Below, piece after piece: positions 1 to 6,892 of a stretch of DNA of 6,892 nucleotides. Source of the DNA: Gammaproteobacteria bacterium (GTDB lineage Bacteria; Pseudomonadota; Gammaproteobacteria; UBA9214); the NCBI GenBank assembly GCA_029859555.1, contig JAOUCV010000117.1:1-6892 (forward strand). Direction: 5' to 3'. The position numbers and the translations under genes were made by a program. The notes under the pieces are model-generated. The model saw only the letters and a program-made list of their open reading frames with translations, made no database searches and had not been told where the DNA came from. How positions within the stretch are numbered: position 1 is the first letter of the stretch; each line of letters opens with the position of its first letter.

Positions 1-284
1 TCGGTGTTGCACTCAAGGGATCCGGTCCTGATGACTGTAGTGGTGACGAGTACATTATGAGCCGCATTGACAAGGCTTCACCTCGTTCAACTGCACACCT
101 GCCATATGAAATAGTTGTCTCTGACGGTACTGCCTACGCGCTGTTCGCCCGTTTCCGTATCGCCATAAACTGGCCTCATCTGCCAATGATGGCAAGTGAG
201 ACTGGCGCTACCTTCATGAGCATCATGTGCTCACCGGGTGCGATTGAAGAGGCCCTGATCCAGGGTTCCGGCGAAGAGCTCTAG
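1..284 (+). CDS. C-terminal end of an unrecognised protein (5' end outside window)
   Basis: The frame beginning at base 3 is open from the window edge to the TAG at 282-284, giving about 93 codons. The ATG at 57 is therefore probably internal, because the same frame continues upstream through residues such as GSGPDDCSGDEYI. The visible part has a polar start, then a moderately hydrophobic middle (EIVVSDGTAYALFARFRIAINW) and a Met-rich stretch (MMASETGATFMSIMC), and ends in an acidic tail (GSGEEL). It shows no convincing membrane helix, no cofactor motif and no known catalytic signature. I do not recognise the family. An intrinsic terminator 44 bases after the stop supports this being the real 3' end of a transcribed gene. 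It is separated from clpS by that terminator, so it is probably not part of the clp operon. Confidence 0.6.
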   Translation, partial: GVALKGSGPDDCSGDEYIMSRIDKASPRSTAHLPYEIVVSDGTAYALFARFRIAINWPHLPMMASETGATFMSIMCSPGAIEEALIQGSGEEL

Positions 285-328
285 AGATATCGATTCTGCC
301 TGATTTAGCGGGTAGACCTGAAAGCCGG

Positions 329-357
329 AAGCCCCTGCAGCAGCAGGGGCTTTTTTT
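329..357 (+). terminator. Intrinsic terminator after the unrecognised gene
   Basis: A perfect 10-base-pair stem (329-338 paired with 343-352, core AGCCCCTGC/GCAGGGGCT) closes a 4-base loop at 339-342. It runs straight into a 7-T tract at 351-357. This is a textbook Rho-independent terminator on the plus strand. It separates the upstream gene from the clpS-clpA operon. The minus strand lacks a comparable T run, so it is probably one-directional. Confidence 0.9.
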
Positions 358-525
358 ATGGGCTGGCGCTGACGTTACAGCTGCAAAGGTGGTGCGTGCG
401 TCTTATCTCCCGAGTATCAAGGATAGATAAAATATGCCGATTCACAAATCAGGGACAGAGCATCTGCCGTGGCAGGAAAATAGCGTGATTACGGATTTTT
501 CATGCCTGTAAGTTGTCAATATCAA

Positions 526-534
526 TGATAAAAT
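526..534 (+). promoter_or_regulatory. Candidate extended -10 promoter for clpS-clpA
   Basis: TGATAAAAT contains an extended -10 element: TG, one base, then TAAAAT, which matches TATAAT at five of six positions. The hexamer at the usual -35 distance (506-511, CTGTAA) is poor, which is acceptable for extended -10 promoters. Transcription would start near base 541 and leave a leader of about 33 bases before the clpS ATG. The position, after a terminator and before an operon, fits. The call rests on motif reading only. Confidence 0.4.
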
Positions 535-573
535 GACTGCGAAAGGTAGAATCCCCCCGCATTTGATAAGCTA

Positions 574-903
574 ATGACTGATATGAGTGACCAGAAAGAA
601 CACCGAGGAGACGAGGGGCTGGCATTACAGGATGCCCGCCCTGAACTGAAAGAACCATCCATGTACAAGGTGGTTTTGCTGAATGATGACTATACGCCAA
701 TGGAATTTGTAGTGACCATGCTGGAAAAACTGTTTGGACTTGATCGTGAAAAAGCGACCCGCGTTATGCTGCAGGTACATACCCAGGGCAAGGGCGTCTG
801 CGGTATTTTTACTTACGAAATTGCAGAGACAAAGGTCGCACAGGTGAATGAGTATTCGCAACGCCATCAGCACCCGCTGATGTGCAATATGGAAGAAGCG
901 TAG
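574..903 (+). CDS. clpS: ClpS, N-degron adaptor for ClpAP protease
   Basis: ClpS is a small cytosolic adaptor. It binds substrates with destabilising N-terminal residues (Leu, Phe, Tyr, Trp) and hands them to ClpA; it also shifts ClpAP away from other substrates. The 109-residue product is close to the 106 residues of E. coli ClpS. It has the usual flexible, charged N-terminal arm (about 1-28), which engages ClpA, followed by the compact core. Known pocket residues are present at an offset of +3 from E. coli: N37-D38-D39 (in [12 protein letters not shown]), T41, M43, M65, H69 (in QVHTQGKG) and L102 near the C-terminus. No good Shine-Dalgarno precedes the ATG at 574. The in-frame ATG at 583 is an alternative start that would remove three residues from the arm. 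clpA follows after 21 bases, so the two are cotranscribed. Confidence 0.97.
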   Translation: MTDMSDQKEHRGDEGLALQDARPELKEPSMYKVVLLNDDYTPMEFVVTMLEKLFGLDREKATRVMLQVHTQGKGVCGIFTYEIAETKVAQVNEYSQRHQHPLMCNMEEA

Positions 904-924
904 TTTTTCTGACGGAGAACTGAC

Positions 925-3180
925 ATGCTGAGCAAAGAACTTGAATTTACATTGAACCTCGCCTTCAAGGAAGCGCGCGAGAAAAATCACGAGTTCATGA
1001 CCGTAGAGCATCTGCTCTATGCCTTGCTCGGTAACCCTTCAGCGGTAGAAGTCCTGCGCGCCTGCGGTGGAAACCTCGAACAACTCAAGCAGGACGTCGG
1101 CATTTTCCTGGAAGAAACAACACCAAAACTTTCTGAAGACGACACGCGCGAAACCCAGCCAACGCTGGGTTTTCAGCGCGTCCTGCAACGTGCTGTTTTT
1201 CATGTGCAGTCATCTGATAAAACGGAAGTGACCGGTGCCAATGTGCTGGTGGCTATTTTCAGCGAACAGGAATCACAGGCGGTGTACTTTCTGAACAAAC
1301 TGAATATAACGCGTCTTGATGTCGTCAATTATATTTCACACGGTATTTCCAAGGTGTATGACCAGCCCGAAGAAAATACCGGTAATAGCGAAGAGACAGA
1401 AACTGCTGATTCAACAGCGAAGCAACCGCTGGAAACCTTCGCCGTTAACCTCAATGAACAGGCTGCACAGGGCAAGATTGACCCCCTCATCGGCAGGCGC
1501 GCTGAGGTCCAGCGAACCATCCAGATCCTGTGCCGGCGCCGCAAGAACAATCCGCTGTTTGTTGGCGAGGCAGGGGTAGGCAAGACGGCACTCGCAGAAG
1601 GTCTGGCAAAAATGATTGTTGATGGAGATGTGCCGAATGTATTGCTCAACTGCACACTCTATGCACTGGACCTTGGTGCGCTGGTGGCGGGGACCAAGTA
1701 CCGGGGAGATTTTGAAAAACGCTTCAAGGCGGTCCTCAACCAGTTACGAAAAGAAGAAGGGTCGATACTCTTTATTGACGAAATCCACACTATTATCGGT
1801 GCCGGCGCCGCATCCGGTGGCGTCATGGATGCCTCGAACCTGATGAAACCGATGCTGGCTTCCGGTGAACTCAAATGCATCGGCTCTACCACCTTTCAGG
1901 AATACCGCGGTATTTTCGAGAAGGATCATGCGCTGACGCGCCGTTTCCAGAAGATTGATATCAACGAGCCCAGCGTCGAAGAAACTATCGATATTCTCAA
2001 AGGTCTGAAAACCCGATTTGAAGAACATCACAAGATCAAGTATTCCGCGCGTGCATTACGCAGTGCCGCTGAACTGGCTGACCGCTACATCACTGATCGC
2101 CATCTCCCTGACAAGGCAGTAGACGTTATCGACGAAGCCGGTGCAGGGCAACGCCTGTTGCCGCCTTCGCGCCGTAAAAAGACTGTCGGTATACGCGAGA
2201 TTGAGCACGTTATTTCGCAGATGGCCCGGATACCCGAGAAAACCGTCTCGGCATCGGACAAGGAAGGTTTGCGCAACCTTGAACGCGATCTGAAAATGGT
2301 CGTTTACGGGCAGGATGACGCCATTGAAACCCTCGCAGGCGCAATAAAAATGTCACGCTCAGGACTAGGAAATGAAGACAAGCCGATAGGGTCTTTCCTG
2401 TTTGCCGGGCCGACAGGCGTGGGTAAAACAGAAGTTACCCGCCAACTCGCCAGAATCATGGGGCTGGAGCTGGTGCGCTTTGATATGTCCGAGTATATGG
2501 AACGTCATACAGTTTCACGCCTGATAGGTGCGCCTCCCGGTTATGTCGGCTATGACCAGGGCGGTTTGCTCACCGAGGCGATCACCAAAAATCCTCATGT
2601 AGTGCTGTTGCTGGACGAGGTCGAAAAGGCCCATCCGGATGTCTTTAACCTGCTGCTGCAGGTGATGGATCATGGCACCCTGACTGATAACAACGGTCGC
2701 AAGGCAGACTTTCGAAATGTTGCCATTATCATGACAACCAATGCTGGCGCACAGGACTCCAGCCGGGCTTCTATCGGCTTCACCCGTCAGGATCATTCCT
2801 CGGATGCAATGGAAGCCATCAAGCGACTGTTCACCCCCGAGTTCAGGAATCGTCTTGATGCCATCGTGCAGTTTAATGCACTGGGGCCGGACCACATCAG
2901 CCGGGTTGTCGACAAGTTTATTTTCGAACTGGAAGCGCAATTACAGGAACAGAATGTAACTATCGAAGTCGATGCTGATGCCCGCGTCTGGCTGGCCGAG
3001 CGTGGCTATGATCCGAAGATGGGTGCACGCCCGATGGCAAGGACGATACAGCAGTACATCAAGAAACCACTGGCCGAGGAATTACTGTTTGGCGAGCTCG
3101 CACACGGTGGCCATCTCATTATTCACCTTGGTGAAGACCAACTGTCCTTTGAAATAAAGGGGAAGGAAAAAGTCCACTAG
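925..3180 (+). CDS. clpA: ClpA, AAA+ unfoldase subunit of ClpAP protease
   Basis: ClpA is a hexameric ATP-driven unfoldase in the cytosol that threads substrates into ClpP, including N-degron proteins delivered by ClpS. The product has 751 residues (E. coli 758) and is intact. The N-domain covers about 1-145, followed by an acidic linker (about 147-170). D1 has Walker A GEAGVGKT (214-221), pore loop KYRG (Tyr259), Walker B ILFIDE (281-286) and an arginine finger at about 339-340. D2 has Walker A GPTGVGKT (495-502), pore loop GYVG (Tyr540), Walker B VVLLLDE (559-565) and sensor-2 GARPMAR (700-706). The ClpP-docking loop reads IGF at 617-619, in place of IGL in E. coli; both forms fit the ClpP-binding tripeptide. 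The ATG at 925 has GGAG at 914-917, seven bases upstream. clpP is not in the window. The gene converges on infA. Confidence 0.98.
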   Translation: MLSKELEFTLNLAFKEAREKNHEFMTVEHLLYALLGNPSAVEVLRACGGNLEQLKQDVGIFLEETTPKLSEDDTRETQPTLGFQRVLQRAVFHVQSSDKTEVTGANVLVAIFSEQESQAVYFLNKLNITRLDVVNYISHGISKVYDQPEENTGNSEETETADSTAKQPLETFAVNLNEQAAQGKIDPLIGRRAEVQRTIQILCRRRKNNPLFVGEAGVGKTALAEGLAKMIVDGDVPNVLLNCTLYALDLGALVAGTKYRGDFEKRFKAVLNQLRKEEGSILFIDEIHTIIGAGAASGGVMDASNLMKPMLASGELKCIGSTTFQEYRGIFEKDHALTRRFQKIDINEPSVEETIDILKGLKTRFEEHHKIKYSARALRSAAELADRYITDRHLPDKAVDVIDEAGAGQRLLPPSRRKKTVGIREIEHVISQMARIPEKTVSASDKEGLRNLERDLKMVVYGQDDAIETLAGAIKMSRSGLGNEDKPIGSFLFAGPTGVGKTEVTRQLARIMGLELVRFDMSEYMERHTVSRLIGAPPGYVGYDQGGLLTEAITKNPHVVLLLDEVEKAHPDVFNLLLQVMDHGTLTDNNGRKADFRNVAIIMTTNAGAQDSSRASIGFTRQDHSSDAMEAIKRLFTPEFRNRLDAIVQFNALGPDHISRVVDKFIFELEAQLQEQNVTIEVDADARVWLAERGYDPKMGARPMARTIQQYIKKPLAEELLFGELAHGGHLIIHLGEDQLSFEIKGKEKVH

Positions 3181-3221
3181 AAAACAGGCATCGGAATGGC
3201 GCGATCGCGCCAAATGCCTGT
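3181..3221 (-). terminator. Nested inverted repeat between convergent clpA and infA; probable infA terminator
   Basis: Outer arms ACAGGCAT (3184-3191) and ATGCCTGT (3214-3221) are perfect reverse complements. Inside them sits a perfect 16-base palindrome (3197-3212, TGGCGCGATCGCGCCA). On the minus strand the outer stem is followed by four T residues (complement of 3181-3184), which gives a weak intrinsic terminator for infA. One arm touches the first base of the infA stop codon. On the plus strand no T run follows, so termination of clpA here would need another mechanism. The 40-base gap contains essentially nothing else. Confidence 0.5.
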
Positions 3222-3439
3222 CAACGTGCCCGGTAGGTAATACGTCCCTTGCTCAAATCATAGGGTGTTAACTCAACGGTGACTTTGTCACCACGTAAAA
3301 TCCGGATGTAATGTTTGCGCATTTTTCCGGAAATATGTGCAGTTACCACGTGGCCATTCTCAAGTTCAACCCTGAACATGGTGTTGGGAAGCGCCTCGGT
3401 AACCGTACCTTCCATTTCGATGTGTTCTTCTTTTGCCAT
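3221..3439 (-). CDS. infA: Translation initiation factor IF-1
   Basis: IF-1 binds the A site of the 30S ribosomal subunit and works with IF-2 and IF-3 to set up initiation. The 72-residue product has exactly the E. coli length. It is nearly collinear with it, including the hallmark segments [23 protein letters not shown] and [18 protein letters not shown]. The whole protein is a single S1-like OB-fold barrel rich in basic residues. The ATG at 3437-3439 begins [11 protein letters not shown], matching the family N-terminus, so the start is secure. The Shine-Dalgarno is not obvious: AGGA at 3453-3456 is about 13 bases away. The gene lies 128 bases downstream of aat and ends in the hairpin shared with clpA. 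It may be transcribed both from its own promoter and by read-through from the trxB operon. Confidence 0.98.
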   Translation of the reverse strand: MAKEEHIEMEGTVTEALPNTMFRVELENGHVVTAHISGKMRKHYIRILRGDKVTVELTPYDLSKGRITYRAR

Positions 3440-3473
3440 ATACCCAGGTAGATCCTGTTGTGTAAAACGCGGA

Positions 3474-3479
3474 AGTATA
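3474..3479 (-). promoter_or_regulatory. Candidate -10 box for infA
   Basis: On the minus strand TATACT matches the sigma-70 -10 consensus at five of six positions. It lies 34 bases before the infA ATG, which predicts a leader of just under 30 bases. No good -35 hexamer is found 16-18 bases upstream, so the assignment is tentative. The 128-base gap after aat, the largest in this gene run, is a natural place for an infA promoter. Confidence 0.35.
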
Positions 3480-3567
3480 CCTGAATTTATTGCCGGAAGA
3501 AGCCGGTGCCAGCTATAAAAATGATTTATCCGGATATTCTTATGACTCTTCGGCCTGGCCGCAGCAG

Positions 3568-4287
3568 TCAGTGGTCATCAAATATCCATGGCACAGATCG
3601 CCCCGGTTGCTCGCAGGCACTATCCAGTATGGTAGTGAAATCCTTGCGCGCGATCATGTTTGCCCCCAGGCTGGCAAGGTGCCCGGTATGTACCTGGCAA
3701 TCTATCAGGCTGTAACCCCAGCGTTGCAGTTGAAGTACCAGCGCAACAAATGCCACTTTTGAGGCGTCTGTGACTTCGCTAAACATTGATTCTCCATAGA
3801 AAATGTTGCCGATGGCGACGCCATACAAGCCGCCGGCAAGCTTGCCGTCATACCAGCATTCTACCGAGTGGGCGTGTCCTTGATGGTGTAAATCAACATA
3901 CGCCATTTTCATTTCCGGGGTAATCCAGGTTCCTGACTGTGCCGGACGTGCCTGTGCACAGGAGGCAATGACATCTGAAAATGCTGTATCGAGGGTAACG
4001 GAGAATTTATTCTGCCTGATGGTTTTGGCAAGACTGCGGGATATGTGAAGTTTTTCAGGGAACAGCACCAATCGAGGGTCCGGTGCCCACCACAAAATCG
4101 GCTGGCCCGGGCCATACCAGGGAAAGATGCCTTTGCGGTAGGCTTGCAGCAGCCAGTCAGTAGAGAGCTTGCCGCCCATGGCCAGCAGGCCATCGGGGTC
4201 CCGCAGGGCCAGTTCGACATCCGGAAAGACAATCTCGCTGGCATCCGGCTCCAGCCAGCAAGGACTCGTAGATTGATTGCGCGACAT
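3568..4287 (-). CDS. aat: Leucyl/phenylalanyl-tRNA-protein transferase
   Basis: Aat transfers Leu or Phe (and Met in some settings) from charged tRNA to proteins with N-terminal Arg or Lys. This creates primary N-degrons that ClpS-ClpAP recognises. The product has 239 residues (E. coli 234). Family signatures appear in order: [19 protein letters not shown] (21-39), FPWY (55-58), LWWAPDPR (65-72), SGTWIT..M..AY (118-130), HAHSVE (138-143), GGLYG (152-156), GESMFS (165-170), DASK (174-177) and LIDCQ (194-198), then HLASLGA. E166 and Q198 lie in the GESMFS and DCQ motifs, which hold residues known to be important in the E. coli enzyme. The ATG at 4285-4287 is nine bases after the upstream gene's stop. 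The best Shine-Dalgarno (AGGAAGG, 4302-4308) is rather far away and lies inside that gene, so translational coupling is likely. Being near clpS-clpA groups N-degron functions. Confidence 0.97.
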   Translation of the reverse strand: MSRNQSTSPCWLEPDASEIVFPDVELALRDPDGLLAMGGKLSTDWLLQAYRKGIFPWYGPGQPILWWAPDPRLVLFPEKLHISRSLAKTIRQNKFSVTLDTAFSDVIASCAQARPAQSGTWITPEMKMAYVDLHHQGHAHSVECWYDGKLAGGLYGVAIGNIFYGESMFSEVTDASKVAFVALVLQLQRWGYSLIDCQVHTGHLASLGANMIARKDFTTILDSACEQPGRSVPWIFDDH

Positions 4288-4296
4288 GTGTTTTCG

Positions 4297-5430
4297 CTAT
4301 GCCTTCCTGAATGGTGAACCCGTCATCAGGGTATCATGGTAGTCCACCATCATCTGGTGCTCCTGCTGCAGGTAGCGTTTAATCGCCTCGCTGAACTGGT
4401 CGTCGCCGACCCGGTGTGCAGACCAGGTATAACTGGGTAAAAAGCCACGGCTGATTTTGTGTTCGCCCTGCGCGCCGGGTTCGAACAACGCAAGACCGTT
4501 AGCAATACAGTACTCGATACCCTGATAATAGCAGGCTTCAAAATGCAGGCTGTTGAATTCCTCCAGGCAGCCCCAGTGTCTGCCATAAAGAGCCTTGTCA
4601 CCACGTAACATTATCGAACCGGCTACGTAACGTTTCTCATGGCTGGCAAAAACCAGCACCACCTGGTCACCCATGGTGCGACTGATTTCCTCAAAGAACT
4701 CCAGTGTCAGCGTCGGCATGCCTGATTTCTTCATAAAGGTCGAACGATAGAACCAGTGCATTGCCTGCCATTGTTCAGCGCTTGCATCACAGCCATGTAC
4801 GATTTCGATGCGGACACCGGCCTCTTCAACAAAACGTCGCTCCCGCCGAATCTTTTTGCGTTTGCGCGAACTCAAACGCGATAGAAAATCCTCAAATGAG
4901 GTGTAGCCGTCATTGTGCCAGTGAAAATGACAACTGGTTCGGCGCATAAAATCATGTTCTACCAGCAATTCGGTATCCGCCTTGCTGGTGAACAGCCAGT
5001 GTAATGAGGAGCAGTGTGTTTCATCCATCAGCTGGCAGGCTCTTTCTATGAGCAAATGGCATATTTTGTCGCGCTGTTTTTCAGGATGCACCAGCAAGCG
5101 CGAGCCGGTGACTGGCGTGTAAGGAATAGAGGAAACAAGCTTGGGGTAGTAGGCGAGACCGGCGCGGTGGTAGGCATCGGCCCACGCCCAGTCAAAAACA
5201 AATTCGCCATAGGAGTTGTCTTTCAGGTAGAGCGGTGCGAGTCCTGCAAGCTGTTCACCATCATAAACAGCGATATGCTGTGGAATCCAGCCCTGTTCTA
5301 TACCGACACAACCGTGTGTTTCCAGTGCAGCAAGAAATTCATGACGCAGAAACGGGTGATCGATACCACTGACCCGGTTCCAGTCCGGGGTCGCGATATC
5401 ATGGATATTGTCAACAATGGTCGCGCGCAA
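4297..5430 (-). CDS. FemAB-like/COG3146 predicted N-acyltransferase (GNAT superfamily)
   Basis: The 377-residue product matches my recollection of the COG3146 / DUF482 'FemAB_like' family in length and motif order. The N-terminal half carries HPFLRHEFLAALE (25-37), APLYLKDNSYGEFVFDWAWADAY (65-87) and PYTPVTGSRLL (103-113). A strongly basic segment (SSRKRKKIRRERR, 187-199) precedes the second acyltransferase-like half. That half has FYRSTFMKK (227-235), LYGRHWG (281-287), LHFEACYYQGIEYCI (295-309) and FEPGAQGEHKISRGF (316-330). The name comes from a structural link to Fem peptidyltransferases and GNAT enzymes; the substrate is unknown to me. There is no signal peptide, so it is probably cytosolic. 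The start is TTG (5428-5430) with AGGGG five bases upstream; an in-frame stop lies shortly before it and the next internal Met is at residue 135. It lies 38 bases after trxB and nine before aat, so it is cotranscribed with both. It is not Ate/Bpt, which is much shorter. Confidence 0.85.
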   Translation of the reverse strand: MRATIVDNIHDIATPDWNRVSGIDHPFLRHEFLAALETHGCVGIEQGWIPQHIAVYDGEQLAGLAPLYLKDNSYGEFVFDWAWADAYHRAGLAYYPKLVSSIPYTPVTGSRLLVHPEKQRDKICHLLIERACQLMDETHCSSLHWLFTSKADTELLVEHDFMRRTSCHFHWHNDGYTSFEDFLSRLSSRKRKKIRRERRFVEEAGVRIEIVHGCDASAEQWQAMHWFYRSTFMKKSGMPTLTLEFFEEISRTMGDQVVLVFASHEKRYVAGSIMLRGDKALYGRHWGCLEEFNSLHFEACYYQGIEYCIANGLALFEPGAQGEHKISRGFLPSYTWSAHRVGDDQFSEAIKRYLQQEHQMMVDYHDTLMTGSPFRKA

Positions 5431-5435
5431 GACAG

Positions 5436-5440
5436 CCCCT
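5436..5440 (-). promoter_or_regulatory. Ribosome binding site that fixes a TTG start
   Basis: On the minus strand AGGGG lies five bases before the TTG at 5428-5430. An in-frame TAA occurs at 5452-5454, and no ATG or GTG lies between it and the TTG. The Shine-Dalgarno therefore identifies the non-ATG start of the acyltransferase gene. Confidence 0.65.
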
Positions 5441-5468
5441 GTTTTCAGCCCTTACAGCGCAGATGTAA

Positions 5469-6521
<1,053 letters not shown>

Positions 6522-6892
6522 ATGCAGATAGGGATTCCCCGCGAGATCAAGCCACTGGAGGGCCGTGTAGCGCTGAGTCCGGAGGCCTGCGGCGATCTCG
6601 TACAGGCAGGCCACAATGTTTTTGTTGAACAGAAAGCCGGAATTCTTTCAGGGTTTTCCGATCAGGCCTACCAGGCTGTTGGCGCCACAATTACCGCGTC
6701 ACCCGCGGAGACTTACGATAACGGGCAGCTTATCGTAAAAGTCAAGGAACCGCTGAGCGCTGACCTGGCATTACTGCAGAAAAATCACCTGCTGTTCTGC
6801 TTCCTGCACCTTGCCGCCAACCCGGAACTTGCCCACTCATTGCTGGATATCGGTCTGACCGGCATCGCATTTGAAACGGTTGAAACTGATGA
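6522..6892 (+). CDS. ald: Alanine dehydrogenase, N-terminal part (runs off right edge)
   Basis: Alanine dehydrogenase reversibly deaminates L-alanine to pyruvate and ammonia with NAD+, in the cytosol. The open frame starts at the ATG at 6522 and gives 123 complete codons before the window ends, about one third of the family's usual length (around 370 residues). The start MQIGIPREIKPLEGRVALSP is typical of the AlaDh/PNT N-terminal domain. Residues known to bind pyruvate or act in catalysis in the Mycobacterium tuberculosis enzyme fall at the same numbers: Arg15, Lys75 (in IVKVKEP), His96 (in LFCFLHLAA) and Glu118 (in AFETVE). Transhydrogenase alpha subunit (PntA) shares this domain, but the His96 and KVKEP contexts favour alanine dehydrogenase. 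The NAD-binding domain lies beyond the window. The gene is divergent from trxB. Confidence 0.92.
   Translation, partial: MQIGIPREIKPLEGRVALSPEACGDLVQAGHNVFVEQKAGILSGFSDQAYQAVGATITASPAETYDNGQLIVKVKEPLSADLALLQKNHLLFCFLHLAANPELAHSLLDIGLTGIAFETVETD

Noticed and set aside
513..532. TTGTCA (513-518) as a -35 box paired with GATAAA (527-532)
   Set aside because: The spacing is only 8 bases, far too short for a sigma-70 promoter; the extended -10 reading was preferred.
617..619. IGF in place of IGL in the ClpP loop region of ClpA as a possible defect
   Set aside because: Phe at this position is an accepted variant of the ClpP-binding tripeptide, so it is not evidence of lost ClpP binding. Positions here are ClpA residues, not bases.
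625..1011. 128-codon minus-strand ORF over clpS and the start of clpA
   Set aside because: It is antisense to two genes with full family motifs, and its Cys/Phe/His-rich sequence looks like reverse-frame translation.
3201..3208. GCGATCGC octamer, as in cyanobacterial HIP1 repeats
   Set aside because: I noticed only this copy, and it is the centre of a longer local palindrome; the gene content is gammaproteobacterial.
3181..3220. tRNA-Ser (serW) expected between clpA and infA by analogy with E. coli
   Set aside because: The gap is only 40 bases and is filled by a hairpin, so no tRNA can fit.
3490..3762. 90-codon plus-strand ORF covering the infA-aat gap
   Set aside because: It mostly overlaps the aat 3' end in antisense, and its residues match no family I know.

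Overview
The window looks like a stretch of core chromosome from a gammaproteobacterium. It carries the familiar clpS-clpA / infA / aat / trxB neighbourhood. ClpS, ClpA, IF-1, Aat and TrxB all have the full length and residue spacing of their Escherichia coli counterparts. Codon use looks even across the genes. I see no insertion sequence, phage gene, CRISPR array, tRNA or rRNA. The species cannot be named from this sequence.

Layout, left to right. Bases 1-284 hold the C-terminal end of an unrecognised plus-strand protein, closed by a strong intrinsic terminator at 329-357. A leader of about 215 bases follows, with a plausible extended -10 promoter. Next comes the plus-strand clpS-clpA operon (574-3180), encoding the N-degron adaptor and its AAA+ unfoldase. 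clpA converges on infA across only 40 bases, and that gap holds a nested inverted repeat that probably ends infA transcription. The minus-strand run trxB > FemAB-like acyltransferase > aat > infA (transcribed from 6440 down to 3221) has gaps of 38, 9 and 128 bases, so the first three genes are very likely one operon. infA probably also has its own promoter. Divergent from trxB, the 5' part of an alanine dehydrogenase gene (ald) starts at 6522 and runs off the right edge.

Function. ClpS, ClpA and Aat together form most of the bacterial N-degron pathway: Aat adds Leu or Phe to protein N-termini, ClpS recognises such residues, and ClpA unfolds the substrate for ClpP. ClpP is not in the window. 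The second aminoacyl-tRNA-protein transferase (ate/bpt), which lies between aat and infA in many relatives, is missing here. A COG3146/FemAB-like acyltransferase of unknown substrate sits directly upstream of aat. TrxB (thioredoxin reduction), IF-1 (translation initiation) and Ald (alanine/pyruvate interconversion) are housekeeping functions.

No clearly new system is visible. The points most worth checking are the acyltransferase-aat pairing with the missing ate, the nested palindrome between clpA and infA, the repeats between trxB and ald, and a possible 25-codon ORF upstream of clpS.
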